Under the pieces are notes generated by a model that saw only the letters and a program-made list of their open reading frames with translations, had not been told where the DNA came from and did no database searches. DNA of 64,000 nt from Annona cherimola. Taxonomy: Eukaryota > Streptophyta > Magnoliopsida > Magnoliales > Annonaceae. A program made the translations under genes and the position numbers. Shown in pieces: positions 12,301-24,700 of the stretch (positions are counted from its first letter, which is position 1; each line of letters opens with the position of its first letter). Where the stretch lies: assembly GCA_030490835.1 (NCBI GenBank), contig CM059971.1, positions 49,958,012 through 50,022,011 of the forward strand, given 5' to 3'.

Positions 12301-13409
12301 CACCCAAGGAACAAAAAGGAGAAAGTTAGAGAAAAAAAGTGTGAGAAGAAGAGGGATATCTCCACTCTAGGTAAGTGAATTCTATATAAATTTCTTTTGG
12401 ATGTTAATTAGGGTAAAACCATGCTTAGATAATACCTAAGCATGAGAAAATAAGTATAGTTATAATGCTTAATCGAAATTATGCCATAACATCAAAAAAT
12501 TAGAGCAAAGATAGAGCATTCGGGAAGATAGCATATGATATGTGTAAATAATGCTCCAAATTGATAAATGATGATTTGGGATGAATAATTATGATAATTA
12601 TGATGTTGGAATGATGATACGTTAATCTCATGATTTTTGGAATTAAGGATTATGCTTAAGTGAAATTATGTTGATTTTTAGTATATGGAGAAAATGATTT
12701 ATTTAGCCAAGTTAATGATGATAAATTCAAAATTCATGAATTTTCCCATGATATACTAAACATAAGCTATGTCATGGTATTTTTTATTTTTGGAAAAAAT
12801 GTCAATTTTTGGAACCCATAAACAGTAACCCACATTGTTGTGAACAGTGATCACGAACAGTACCATGAACAGTGATCATGAGTAGTGATGATGAACAATA
12901 ATCTGCTATAGTAGCTATGAACAGTAAACAACGTGATTTTGGAGAAAATTTGAGATTTATATTTAAATATAATTATAAAAATTTTAGAGGATTTATGGAT
13001 AAAAATCCATATAAATGGGTAACGACCAAGTATCTTTATAAGATTAACCTCTATGGGAATTAGGTAATGAATGGTTATAAAGCAAGCATGGAAAGCAACC
13101 TAGGACATAGAATGGATGAATAAAATATCCATTTTCCTTGTATAAGGAAAAAGGAAGGAGAAGGTTGAGGACACCGACTGAGGAGATAAGCAAACACAAC
13201 TTTAAAAATGTGATTTTATTACTTCATTGTAAGCAAGCAAACCATTTTGAAAATATGTTTTATTTTCAAATATTTATAAAATGTGTTTAAGGGTGACCAT
13301 TCTTATGATGTTTTGAAATGATGAATGTTTATGAGTTTTTATGAAAAGTCATGCTGGCATATTGATATCATGTGATGTTCATGGACATGTGCACATGTAT
13401 GATGCATAA

Positions 13410-13610
13410 GGAAGAGGCTTTAGTGGAGGTAGAAAGCAGATCAGAGGGTCCCCCCTTCACTCTTGCCGAGTCGTATGGGCTGTGTGCCGGCGGCGTCCTC
13501 CCGAGATGTGGGAAGAGGCTTTGGTAGAGGTAGAAAGCGGATCAAAGGGTCTCCCTTCACTATTGCCGAGTTGTATGGGCTATGTGCCAGAAGCATCCTC
13601 CCAAGAGGTA
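13410..13610 (+). repeat. Tandem duplication of the GC-rich LTR block (period about 101 bp)
   Basis: Two diverged copies, each starting GAAGAGGCTTT, continuing GGTAGAAAGC and GCCGAGT, and ending in GTGCC and a CCTCCC run. The other LTRs of the family have one copy (for example about 2640-2720 in reverse). Confidence 0.75.
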
Positions 13611-14480
13611 GAGGAAAAGGAATGTTACGTGTGAATGAATGCATTGCATTTTCATGCATGAATTGAAAAGGAAAGCATGAATTTGAAATGATGTTTTTAA
13701 GGGATGATGCAAATAATTTTCTACATGAGAATGACAAGTCACCTAGTGTAAGAGGTATATAATGCTGGGAAAATCAAAAGTCATGCATGTAGGAGACCAT
13801 GTAGGCATCAAGAGGAAGATAGGTTCCCCTTGATGAGCCAAGTCGGAGAAAGCTGACGTATTGGATCATACTATGTGAGATATTCCCTGGGCTAGCATAC
13901 CCGCACACAAAGGTTTATGTCATGAATGGAAAAGAGGCATTTGCACATCCAATGTTTATGAAATGATTTTTATGAAAAGGTTTCTGTGTATTTTAGAGTT
14001 GATCACTTGGTAAGTGTCTTCTATCAAATGGAGAGGAATGCATTTAAAATGAAAAATGCTTGCTTATTGAGTTTCAACTCAAGTTTTATTTTTCCAACCT
14101 TAGACAGGTGTATGAAAAGCCAAGAGATGAAAGGCATGTGTTGCTAAAGGAAAAGAGGAATCTACAAAGGTTAATAGATTTTTGTATAAATAAATGCCCT
14201 AATGGGATATGGTGAAAAAGTCATAGGTTGTATGAAATTATGAAGTAATGAATAATATGAGAAGTTGATGATTTATGATGATATGGATAAGTCCATTATG
14301 AATGGTGATGAGTATATGTTTATGTGATAAAAGAAAAGAAAAAGAAAGAAAAAAATTGGACGAGATCCAATTAAGAACCCGCCGCGTGATCAGGGCAACA
14401 ATCTTGAGTCACGTTTACTAATCGACAAGATCCCGGAGTAAGGACTATGTGGACGTCTCGGTTTGGGGCGCCACAGTTAT

Positions 14481-14970
14481 GCACTCTATAAGAGAATGAT
14501 GCACCATTTAAGTTTGATGCTGCATGTGTACAATCATTCCAAGAGTTGAAGAGGAGACTGGTGTTAGTGCCATTAATCATTTCCCCTAATTGGAATCTTC
14601 CTTTTGAATTAATGTGCTATGCTAGAGACTTTGCATTTGGGGTAGTGTTGGGATAGAGGAAGAATAAGGTCTTTCATTTCATTTATTAAGCAAGCAAGAC
14701 CTTAAATAAGGCGCAACTAAATTACACCAGTACAGAAAAAGAGTTGTTAGCAATGGTATTTGCATTTGATAAATTTAGAGCTTATTTAGTTGGGACTAAG
14801 GTGATTATCTATACCAATCATTCAGCAATCAAATATCTTATTGAAAAGAAAGATGTGAAGCCTCGTTCAATCCGATAGGTCTTATTGCTTCAAGAGTTTA
14901 ACCTTGAAATTAAGGACCGGAATGGAGCAGAGAATCAAGTAGCTAATCACCCATCCCATCTTGAAAGTAG
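14481..14970 (+). pseudogene. Athila-type RNase H, catalytically dead
   Basis: Follows the second copy of GTTAT. Readable pieces are FKFDAACVQSFQELK, PFELMCYARDFAFGVVLG, then stop TAG at about 14654, then after a frame change [34 protein letters not shown] and LEIKDRNGAENQVA. In Gypsy RNase H the first catalytic Asp sits in an M-C-D-A-S-type motif; here it reads M-C-Y-A-R. The third catalytic Asp (T-D-H) reads T-N-H. So two of the acidic residues are gone as well as the frame. Confidence 0.83.
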
Positions 14971-15169
14971 GCAGCATTTTCGAGATATGAACCATATCAT
15001 AGAAGTGTTCTCTGATGAACAACTATTCTCTGTTTCTTAAAGTAATACACACTAGTGTGCAGACTTTGTTAATTATATAATCAGTGGAATATTGCCTCTG
15101 GAATTTAATTCTCACCAAAGGAAGAAATTTCTCAATGATGTCAAATTTGATTTCTGGGATGAACTATAT

Positions 15170-16290
15170 CTGTTCAAAAAATGCCCATACCAGTTATACA
15201 AGAGTGCATTCCAGAAGTGAGATGGAGCAAATATTACAAAGCTGTCATTCATCGCCATATGGAGGTCACTCCTAGGGAGATAAAACTACTACAAAAGTAC
15301 TTCAATCAGGTTTTTATTGGCCTTCTCTATTTAAGGATGCTCATTTATTTATCAAGAGGTGCGACTAATGTCAACGTACTGGGAATATTACAAAAGATAT
15401 GAAATGTTGCTCACTAATGTCATTGAAGTTGAGCTCTTTGATGTTTGGGGCATTGACTTCATGAGGCCCTTCATTCCTTCTTTTGGCAATCAATATATCC
15501 TAGTTGCTCTTGATTACATTTTCAAATGGGTTGAAGTAGTACCTACTCCAGCGAGTGATGCCAAAGCAGTTCTTAAATTTGTCAAGAAAAATATAATTAC
15601 TCATTTTGGCACTCCAAGAGTGATCATTAGTGATGGAGGTTCACACTTCTGCAATCGACAGTTCATGGCAATATTAACCAAATATGGAGTACGTCACCGG
15701 GTCATCACAGCTTATCATCCTCAAGCTAATGGGCAGGTTGAACTTGTCAACAGAGAGTTAAAACAAATTCTCGAGAAAATAATTAGGCCATCCCACAGGG
15801 AGTGGTCTCTCAAGTTGGATGATGCTTTATGGGCCTATCTCACCGCTTACAAAACACAACTTGGTATATCTCTGTATCAGTTGGTTTATGGCAAGGCTTA
15901 CATTTGTCGCTAAAATTGGAACATGATGCATATTGGGCAATAAAGAAGTTGAATCTAGATATGCAGTAAGCTGGTGAACGAAGACTATTGCAGCTTAACG
16001 AACTAGATGAATTCACAATGCAAGCTTATGAGAATGTCAAGATCTACTAAGAGAAAGTGAAAAAATGACATGATAAAAGGATCTTGCCGAGGTGATTTGA
16101 GCCAAGTCAAAAAGTACTACTCTTTAATTCTAGATTAAAGCTCTTTCCTAGAAAGTTTAAGTCGTGCTTGTCAGGTTCATTTACATTGTTGCAAAAAGGT
16201 AGTGTTGTTAAGAGATCCGTCTAAGGATGGAATGTCGTGCTAAGGATAATAAACTTAGCACTAAAGAGGAGGCAACCCATTATCCCTTTT
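15170..16290 (+). pseudogene. Athila-type integrase, broken
   Basis: N-terminal zinc-binding region in pieces (CHSSPYGGHS near 15250; IKRCD, stop, CQRTG near 15355), then a 555-bp open core at 15359-15913. The core shows the D-D-E order: [19 protein letters not shown] and [13 protein letters not shown]. It continues past a TAA (15911-15913) with [16 protein letters not shown] and the C-terminal FEPSQKVLLFNSRLKLFP block, with further stops. Two or more frame changes in the first 230 bp destroy the zinc finger. It is the most readable stretch of the backbone. Confidence 0.85.
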
Positions 16291-16445
16291 TGATTTTTGT
16301 TCTGAGGCATGGCTTGTGATCTATCTTATGTGCCTTGAAGTAGGGCAATCATCCATTTTGAAAGCGTTCAAGTCAATGAGAATTTGATTCAATACTAGGT
16401 CAATTCTTATTCATTTGGTTGGGTGATCTTCAAAATTTTGAGTGC
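16291..16445 (+). other. Athila post-pol spacer (left part)
   Basis: No coding feature. It is joined through the AATTA duplication to 50071 onward, so it is the beginning of the spacer between integrase and the third ORF. Confidence 0.55.
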
Positions 16446-16450
16446 AATTA
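16446..16450. repeat. Target-site duplication AATTA (left) of LTR-A
   Basis: AATTA precedes TGTGAAACC at 16451 and recurs at 50066-50070 right after the GCGCCACA end at 50065. A five-base match alone could be chance, but both are adjacent to proper LTR ends and the intervening order is consistent. Confidence 0.75.
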
Positions 16451-17273
16451 TGTGAAACCCTGACTATCAGTTTAATAAAGATTGTTTAGAGCTTGTATAA
16501 GAATGAGACTTTGAAAATTTCATAAAATGATGGGTATTGGTGTAACCCACATGGGGAATGGAAAATTAGTAGGAAACAATTAGAATTATATGTCCTTTAA
16601 TTTAAATGGATGAGATTAGGGGAAATGACTAAGTAAGGTGATTAAGTTAATCACCCTTGCTCAATATGGACTAATGTGCACAAAAAGACAAAATAAGGTG
16701 TAGGAAAGATGAGTTAGCATGTCAATTAAATGCAAATATTCATGTTATTTTATTTATAATTAAGGTATAAGTTAGGTTATTACTTGATAAATTCCTAACT
16801 TGAAGTGTATAAGGCGGATTGATGTGGAATTTGGAGGGTAAACACATGTTGACATGCTTTACTTAATGAATGGTGTTGATTATGATAATTATTATTACAT
16901 TATTGTGATAACAATTAAATTTTATGGAATTTCATGAAATCTTTTCATATGCTTATATCTTGCACTAGAATGATCGTATTGATGTGAAAATTTTTATGAA
17001 CGACTAAAACAAGGTGTTTTATAATATGGATGGGTTTGATTAAGTCAAAACTAATTAGAAAGTGCTAAACCACTTAAGTTTAAAAACCATTGACTTTTGC
17101 TTTTTAAAAGTGTCATGTAATTAATGAAAAGTGAAAGGTAATTAATGCCTAAATGTGAGGTGTCTTATGGAGGCATTTTTTTCGTAGATTTTCTTTAAAT
17201 AAAAAAATGGCAAAATCCATCTAAAATGCAACTGCATCTAGGCATGATCAGCCTAGGGATTTGGACAACATTA
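16451..17273 (+). repeat. LTR-A, 5' segment
   Basis: 823 bp beginning at the TG end. AT-rich and non-coding. It stops at CATTA (17269-17273), the likely target of Copia-1, whose right-hand copy has been deleted. Confidence 0.65.
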
Positions 17274-18798
17274 TGTTGGAAACATGTGTTGAAATCAAAG
17301 GGAAAATAAGCTAAGTCTATGTTTTGATGATTAACAAATCAATTCGAGTAAGTTTTGGTTACTAACATGTTTTGTGAAATGATTAAAGGATATAGAAATG
17401 AAGAAAATGAATCATGATAGGTCAAGTCGACTCCAGCATCGACTTCAAACGTGAATTTTTGTCCAGCGTTGAAATTGGGGACGAGAGCTGCCGAAGCCGC
17501 AGACTTAGTTGACTCTGCATGCGACTTGGGCGAAGTCGCAAATCAAGTCGACTCCAACATCAGCTTCAGCTGACAGCGCAAAATCTAATAAGCAAAGTCG
17601 CAAACCAAGTCAACCTGACATTCGACTTGAGTGAAGTTGAAGGCCAAGTCGATTCAAACATTCGACTTGGAACAAATGAAGATCAAAACAAGGCCAAAGC
17701 AAGAAAAGATGCATGAGTTCATCATGTTGGATCAAGAACGCACATTTGGACATCGTTTACGCACTCCATGATCCAAATATTCAAGAATGAACATACTAAG
17801 CTTGAATTAATGCAAATCAATGGAAGAACAATCAATATGAAGAAAAGCAAGCAACCAAAGTCATTTTCAAGGATTTCAAGTTCATCAAGCAAACACAGAA
17901 AGTGAAGTCGCACCCGAAGTCGACTTCTCCTGCGACTTGGGTCAAGTTCAGGACCAAGTCGACCTAAAATGGAACTTGAAGTATTTGTGGAAAGCCAAAG
18001 TCGCACCCGAAGTCGACTCCACCTACGACTTGGGCGAAGTCGCACCCGAAGTCAACTCCACCTGCGACTTGGGTCATAACGGTCGAAATTTTTTCGAATG
18101 GTGGCGCATTAAATGCGCGCAACCTACTTCCAAACGTTCCAATTCCCTCACCATTTATATAAGACATTCAAGATGAACGTGGAGGGTAGTTGAAACTTCA
18201 TTGATTGAGCATAACACTCATTCTAAAGAGCCTTAAAGTGATCAAGCCAACATCTAGAAGAAGAGAACCTTGCTTTCAAACTGCCAAGAGTTGCTTGCTG
18301 AATCATTAAGCCTACTTTACAAGTTCTTCTCTGCACTAAATCTGCCTCTACACGTCAGTAACGTGTAGAAACTTTCTTTTATTCTTTCTAGTTGTATTGA
18401 ACTTGATTTAGTTTGGGTAACTAAGATCAAGTGTAAGCAATGTAGTGTGTGACTGGAGTGGAACTCGTCACCTACTTGTGCTGTGTGTTGTTTATACCCC
18501 TTAGAGCTGAAATCCAGAAGAGAGCAGAGGCTCTAGTTGTATTTGTGAAATACATAGTGGAACCCAAGTCATAAGAGGTGTGAGCTTGGAAGAGTGGAGT
18601 AGGGAAGGTTGCCCGAACCACTATAAAACCTTGTCTATTGATTTTTATCTTTGCTTTCATTATCTTATTGCTTTCCATTTGCTTCATTAAAGGGGACTGA
18701 TTTAATTCGGGGTAAATTTTCAGTTTAAGTTTTAAATTTTTTAAATACCCAATTCACCCATTCCCTCTTGTGTAATTATCATTAACTCGGGACCAACA
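17274..18798 (+). repeat. Copia-1 5' LTR (1,525 bp)
   Basis: Starts TGTTGGAAAC and ends GGGACCAACA, the TGTTGG/CCAACA terminal inverted pair shared by all Copia LTRs here. A U3 array of AAGTCGCA/GTCGAC motifs covers about 17425-18075, a TATA box TATATAAG is at 18156-18163, and a single CTAGAGC-type unit lies near 18500. It is shorter than the Copia-3 LTR. Confidence 0.9.
18156..18163 (+). promoter_or_regulatory. TATA box of Copia-1 LTR
   Basis: TATATAAG lies just downstream of the U3 motif array, in the same relative place as the TATA boxes of Copia-3 and Copia-5. Confidence 0.6.
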
Positions 18799-18800
18799 AG

Positions 18801-18817
18801 TGGTATCAGAGCAGGTC
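18801..18817 (+). other. Copia-1 primer-binding site
   Basis: TGGTATCAGAGCAGGTC two bases after the LTR end, complementary to initiator Met-tRNA. Confidence 0.9.
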
Positions 18818-18846
18818 TTTGAATTTTACCAAAGAGATCTTTTGAT

Positions 18847-19446
18847 ATGGCATCTCAATCCAATTCCGTTCCCGCATTTGCCGAAGGCCAATCTTTTACT
18901 AGGCCACCATTGTTTGATGGGAACAATTTTGGCTATTGGAAGCTACGTATGCAACAACTCATCATGGCTACAGATATGGAATCTTGGATTGCAATCCAAG
19001 ACGGTGTAACCTTGCCTACAAATGAAAGAGCTTCCAAATGGATCGATGAGGAAGTGAAAATTGTTAAGAGCAACACTAAGGCTATGAATTCATTATTTTG
19101 TGCTCTTACCGCCTCCAAATATGATAGAGTATCCTCTTGTTTAACTGCAAAAGAGATATGGGATACATTAACATCTATCTACGAAGGAACTTCTCAAGTC
19201 CAAGGGACAAGGAGAAATATTTTGATTGGAAAATTGGAAAGCTTTAAAATGCTAGAAACAGAAAATATTTCTGAAATGTTTGCTAGATTCTCTAAAATTA
19301 CTAATGCTCTGAAAGGTCTTGGAAAAGCTATTTTCGAATCTGAACAGGTCATGAAGATCCTAAGAGCTCTACCGGAATCATGGACTCTGAAAATTAGAAG
19401 AAGCCAAGGATCTAAACACGTTGAAGCTAGAAGACCTCATTAGCTC
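18847..19446 (+). pseudogene. Copia-1 gag, 5' part
   Basis: Begins MASQSNSVPAFAEGQSF and includes FDGNNFGYWKLRM, the Copia gag head motif, then the EIWDTLTSIYEGTSQV block of the gag-polypeptide domain. Identity to the Copia-3 gag is high up to residue about 185. Deletions near 19390-19410 then shift the frame (Copia-3 has TPKITAIEEAKDL; here the text becomes LKIRRSQGSKH). The gene is cut at 19446 by a minus-strand LTR; the zinc-knuckle half is absent. Confidence 0.88.
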
Positions 19447-22400
19447 TGTGGCGCCCAGGCCCGAGTGTCACATCCTTACCTCAGGATCTATCGATTGGTA
19501 AACGTGATCAGGATTGTTGCCCTGTCACATGGCGGGATTTACCGGATGTTTATCCTGATAATTCTGGTCATATAGAGTTCATACAACACTTCATATTCTC
19601 ATAAATTCATTTTCATACATTTCTAAGTCATTTTGAATCATTCATTTCATACAAACATGCTATTCAGTGACATTTCATCTTTTACCAAAATCAGATGTCA
19701 CTACAGGTATAAAACATAGTCATCCATACATAACATTCGAATAGTTTACATCTATTCAACGTAAAACACTGCATATAAATTTACAATCATTTCACATAAT
19801 TGCATAACATGAATTTCTCCATGGATTCCATATGTCGGTGCTTGCTCCTTTGCCATATCCTGTCCATCACCTGTCTTTGGGTTTGGAAAACGAAAACGTG
19901 AGTCGAAACTCAATAAGCAAGCTATTTTCATTTTTTAGGCAATTCCTTTCAGGCAACATTTTTCATTTAAAATCAACTTGGAAAGCATCTTATACCTTAT
20001 CCAAAGGTATATCTTGAAAACATGAAATCTTGTACCCATCACGGGTCTCATATGCATAATGCCATATGAAAAACATGAACATGAACATCATTTCTCCCTT
20101 AGTATAGAAGCTAGCTAGGCGACCATCCGTCACGTTAACTCCCATTTCAGAGAGGGCGCCGCCGGCAATCGGCCTATTACAAGCGACTTGGTCACACCAA
20201 GGGGGGACAATCGGTCCGCTTACACCCTTCAAGTGGACCTAGTATCCTGTGCACATGAACTTTTGCATAAATTAATCTTTAACATGCTAGCATGATTTTT
20301 CAATCATAAATATTAAACCACATTATTTTTCCATAGCATTTCTAAAAGAAACATTTCATAATAACATTGCACTTGAAATAAACATCATTTCAACATCATT
20401 TTGCTAAGGGATGGCCATCCTTAAACCCATTAGAAACAATTTCATAGTTTCATCAAACAAGTTAGAATACAAATTGCATTTATGGAAATAATTTAGAAAA
20501 GCAAAATTCCTTTAGAAAATTTTCTTGCTTACCTGAACTTCTTAGCTTTCCTTCGTCAATTTCTCTTTGCCTTTGCCAACATAAAAATAGTATGAATTTT
20601 CATACATTTACTTTTCTCATATTTTACTTAGTTTTCCAACCCATTCCATATACACACATCATTTATTTGACCTCATAAGTCATCATACACATACATGACT
20701 CATTTTGCACATATTAGCACCTTTTACACACATTCGACTATCATACATCGTAGCATATACATATAACCCTAAAATTAGGGTATTCATTTCAATATCATAA
20801 AATTCATTCCATAAACATTATTCATAGCTTCATTAAGCTTACTTTGCCATTTTTTCTATTTTTTATTTTTTTCCAAAACACACATAAGGGTGTTTCTTTT
20901 ACATACATAGCATTGCCTTAGCTTCATAAATCAAGTCCAAAACTTTGGATTAATATCATGTCAATTCAAACAGATCCATAAACATGGAATTCATCTCATT
21001 TCCTTGCATTTTTGCGTAAAATCATTTTTCATAGGTCATTCATCACCCGTTTACCATTATCCCATCACATGAGCTCATTTAGCACTTAAACACAATACAT
21101 TTCATAAAATTTCCTAACTCAGAAATTTAGTCCATTTTTTAGCGGGTTAATTACCCTTTAATACCACTTTTCTTAAGGTATTTTCATGGGGTTTAAAATC
21201 CATTCTTCATAGGTTCCCATAACAGCAAGTTTGGAACCCGTTTTTCACCCATTTAACGTGTCTTTTGACACATAATTATGGGCAGCCCTAAAATCCGAAT
21301 TTTTCAGCAATATATCCTTTTTTCTCAACCCATTTTCTAGGGTTTAACACATATTCAACATTCATACATTTCCATTTCTCAAAACAGTGGGTAACCCACA
21401 CGTTTTGAGACCCGTTTCCACTCCATACATGCATTACTTCAAAAATTCATAAAAATCAGATTTAGGTTTTATTTTTCCCAAATATTTTGGCCATCCATAA
21501 TACCTTAAATCTAGGGTATTTTACCCTACATAGAATACATAAAACATGCAAATCCATTTCCATAACATATTAAGCATACAAACGTAGGAATTAGGTCAAA
21601 ATCAACACTTTGCATTCCATAACTTTAAAATTTCATCACTTAAGCATAAACCCTCATATATTTGGCATAAATACATGATTCATAGCTTAATCAAAACATC
21701 AAACCAAAACAGAAACTTGCCTTGGAGATTTAGGGTTTAACAACTTGGATTTTTCATCCCTTATGCATGCATAACTCCATTTCCATTAACTTTAACTTAA
21801 AAATTCATGCTTAAAACTTAATACCCAATCCATATTCTTGCAAAGGCATGTTAAAATATCATTTTACAGATTCTTTAAGCATGCTTTTCATTTCCAAGTT
21901 TTGAGTTTAAGAACTCAAGTTAAACAACCCCAAAATCATCACATACTTACTTGGATTTGTAGCAAATCAAATATTAGCAACTTGAAGTAATTTCTTCTTC
22001 AAATTTCCTTCCTTTTTCCCTTGCTTTTCTCCCCTATTTCCTTGGGAAAATTCATGAGTTTCTTCTGGTTCCCTTGGACGTTTTCAGCACTTAGAAAATG
22101 TTCCCAAATTTCATCTCAACTAAACGTGCAAAGGACTTATACATGTTGCTGGAATTTTTCCAGCAGTGGGGCCCACTTGTGCTGTAATTTCACCCCTATT
22201 CAATGCTCCCTTATCTACCATATGAGGTGGGTGAATTTGGGCCAAGTAAAATGCATTTTTACTTTTTACCAAAAACCATAAAATCTGCATCACTTTGACC
22301 GTAAACTGCATAGCCAATTCACGCCCAAATCTGTCCAGATTTTTGCATCCCATTTTTCATTTTTATTTCATGTATAAACATGGGTAATTTATGCTCCTAA

Positions 22401-22786
22401 TCACCCTTTAATTCCTCCATAAATTTGGTGTTAAGAAAAATTAATAAAATGGCTAAAACTGCCATTTTTCTGCACATTATTCCACCCTCAATGCAGTCCA
22501 CGTTTTCAGCAGCATGTTCCTCCCTTTTTGCATTTTTTAATTGCTGAAACTCTCCATTATTTCTTGAACAAATTATGTACTTGCATCCCTGCAACTATTA
22601 AGCATTTTTGAAAAATAAAAAAAATCAAAATTGGCCACCTAGCACCCCTTGGACGTCCCTCCTTGGCCACCTTGCCTATGCTTCCATAGCTTCATCATTT
22701 TGGGCATTAAATGGTTGGATACTTCATGGAATTATGTATTTTATTTAAATGCACAATTTCCCTCCAAAAATCCCTGCAATGGACAC
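19447..22786 (-). mobile_element. Minus-strand Gypsy-type LTR inserted in Copia-1 gag (right end lost)
   Basis: Left end TGTGGCGCCCAGG preceded by AGCTC (19442-19446), the presumed target; the matching right copy is gone. It carries the shared terminal block (GGATTGTTGCCC near 19510) and the GC-rich block (about 20100-20245). The body is a separate family from the 3.1-kb LTRs, at least 3.3 kb long. It is interrupted at 22786 by Copia-2 and never resumes. Small open frames such as 22021-22281 have no recognizable product. No gene is seen. Confidence 0.75.
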
Positions 22787-24458
22787 TGTTGGTCCCGAGT
22801 TAATGGCAAAACCCAAGAGGGGAGGGGTGAATTGGGTATTTAAAAATTTATAACTTAAACAGAAACTTAACCCCGGATTAATCCAGTCCCCTTAATGAAG
22901 AATCGAAATGGAAAGCAATATAATGTAGAGAGCAGATAAATAAATCAAACACACAAGATTTTTATAGTGGTTCGGGCAACCTCCCTACTCCACTCTTCCA
23001 AGCTCACACTCCTTGTGACTTGGGTTCCACTATTGTATTCTCTCAATACAATTAGAGCCACTGCTCTCTTTTAGATTCCAGCTCTAGGGGGCATCAACAA
23101 ATTACAGCACAAGTAGGTGATGAGTTACACTCCAATCACACACTACTTTGCTTACACTTGATCTTAGTTCCTCAAACTAAATCAAGTTCAACACAAACAA
23201 ATGAAACAATAGGAAAACTACACTTTACAGTTGTGTAGAGGCAGTTTGGCGTAGAGAAGAACTTGTAGTAATGACTTTGAAGATTCTGAAATATAGCTCT
23301 TGCAACTTGAAGCGAAGTTCTTCTTCTTTGAATGGACTTGATCTCTTTAATGCTCTTGAAGATGGTAGTTATGCACACTTAATGATTCTCAGCTACTTCC
23401 CTCGTCCACCATGAATGCTATTTATAATTTTGGAGGGAATCCGAACGTTAGAAGGTAGGTGGCGCGCATTTAATGCGCCAACGTTCGAATAAATTCCGAC
23501 CGTTGCGACCCAAGTCGCATGTGGAGTCGACTTCGGATGCGACTTCGCCCAAGTCGCAGATGGAGTTGACTTTGGGTGCGACTTCGCTTCTCCGTCGCAA
23601 CTTCAAGTTTCAGTCATGGTCGTCTTGGGCATCAACTTGACCCAAGTTGCAGGTGAAGTCGACTTCGGGTGCGACTTCACCTCGGCAGTTGATTTCGTGA
23701 ACTTGAGAACTTGGAATGCTTGGTTCTTTTGCTTAGTCTTCTCCATGCCTTTTGCATTTTGTATTACTTTTTGGATCATTGTGTCTTGCTTTCATTAGCT
23801 CCATGATTTGCAAACCTTTGAACTCATGAGTCTTGAACTCGAACAATCTTCTTGGTTTATGCATCTTGCTTGAACTTGGATTGCTCTTCGTCTTTGTAGA
23901 CCTTGTGATTCTTGGAGACTTTGTATTGGTTGATTTTGCCTTTAATTCATTAATGTTCATAACTTGAAAATATACTTGGAGCTTTGCCTTGGACTTGAGA
24001 ATCTTAATGTTGATCTTGAAATCATTTAATCCATCTTGTCTTCAGGAAAATCTCCTCTGCCCGATCCAAGTCTATGTCGGAGTCGACTTCGTCTGCGACT
24101 TCACCTCAAGTCGCAAGTGGAGTCGACTTGGGGTGCGACTTCGGCACTTTGTGTTCTGAACTTCAACTTTGGAGAGTTTTCGCCATCTGAAGTCGATCCT
24201 GGAGTCGACTTCGTTTGCGACTTGGCTTCCCAAGTCGCAAGTGGAGTCGACTTGGCCTGCGACTTCACTTGTTCTTCTCCCATTTTCAACTCTGGACAGT
24301 TTGGGCTTTTTGAAGTCGATCTTGGGGTCGACTTGGACTTCCATGATTTATGTTCTTCAAATGTATATCCCTTAAACATATCGTAGCCAAGACATACTCA
24401 AATTGATTTGTTAATCATCAAAACATAGATTTAACTTGTTTTCCACATATTTCCAACA
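22787..24458 (-). repeat. Copia-2 3' LTR (1,672 bp)
   Basis: Plus strand reads TGTTGGTCCCGAG...TTTCCAACA, the reverse of the Copia LTR. The GTCGAC/GCGACTT array lies at about 23510-23680 and 24070-24335. Overlapping open frames on both strands here (e.g. 24036-24386) come from the repeats, not from genes. Confidence 0.9.
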
Positions 24459-24472
24459 ATCTCCCCCTTTTT
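24459..24472 (-). other. Copia-2 polypurine tract
   Basis: Minus strand AAAAAGGGGGAGAT directly abuts the LTR start. A second copy of the purine run (AAAAAGGGGGAGA) lies about 175 bp further inside, at about 24633-24650. Confidence 0.85.
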
Positions 24473-24700
24473 GATGATTGACAAAACCGATTTGAGTGGA
24501 TACCTTTGCTTAAATAACATGCTCATTTTTGCATTTTGAAATTTTATCATACTTAAGCCCATGCAAGCATATCCTACTCTATTCTTCTCCCTAACCATAT
24601 CCTACTCTTCTCCATGCAAGCATATCCTACTCTTCTCCCCCTTTTTGTCAATATATCAAAAATTTATAGGGTAAGGAAAGAGATAGGTGGGGTTGCTCCC
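24473..24700 (-). other. Copia-2 tail between third ORF and 3' LTR
   Basis: Non-coding. It contains two copies of CATGCAAGCATATCCTACTC (about 24572 and 24616, a 44-bp tandem repeat) and the inner polypurine copy. It corresponds to 38790-39137 of Copia-3. Confidence 0.65.

Larger units (their letters stand above)
11408..14475 (+). mobile_element. Solo LTR of the 3.1-kb family, plus strand
   Basis: It starts TGTGAAACTCCGATC and ends GGGGCGCCACA. GTTAT is duplicated at 11403-11407 and 14476-14480, and rejoining restores the Athila frame between the RT thumb and RNase H. Length 3,068 bp, homologous throughout to the LTRs of the neighbouring non-autonomous element but in the opposite orientation. 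No interior or second LTR. A poly-C/CA run and a 100-bp tandem duplication are internal oddities. No gene is seen. Confidence 0.9.
22787..24700 (-). mobile_element. Copia-2: minus-strand element, only 3' LTR and tail left
   Basis: A complete 1,672-bp LTR (22787-24458), then on the minus strand the polypurine tract and about 240 bp of tail between the third ORF and the LTR. GACAC (22782-22786) is the likely target. The body and 5' LTR are absent; at 24701-24707 the sequence switches to plus-strand Copia-1 integrase. Confidence 0.82.

Noticed and set aside
18801..18817. tRNA-Met gene at primer-binding sites
   Set aside because: Only the 12-17 base complement of the tRNA 3' end is present; there is no cloverleaf.
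19447..22786. Continuation of this LTR after Copia-2
   Set aside because: No second AGCTC followed by the gag sequence was found downstream; the right part was lost at the 24700 junction.
24036..24386. Overlapping open frames on both strands in the Copia-2 LTR (and the same in every other Copia LTR)
   Set aside because: Produced by the AAGTCGAC repeat array, which lacks stops in several frames; no domain, and position is U3.
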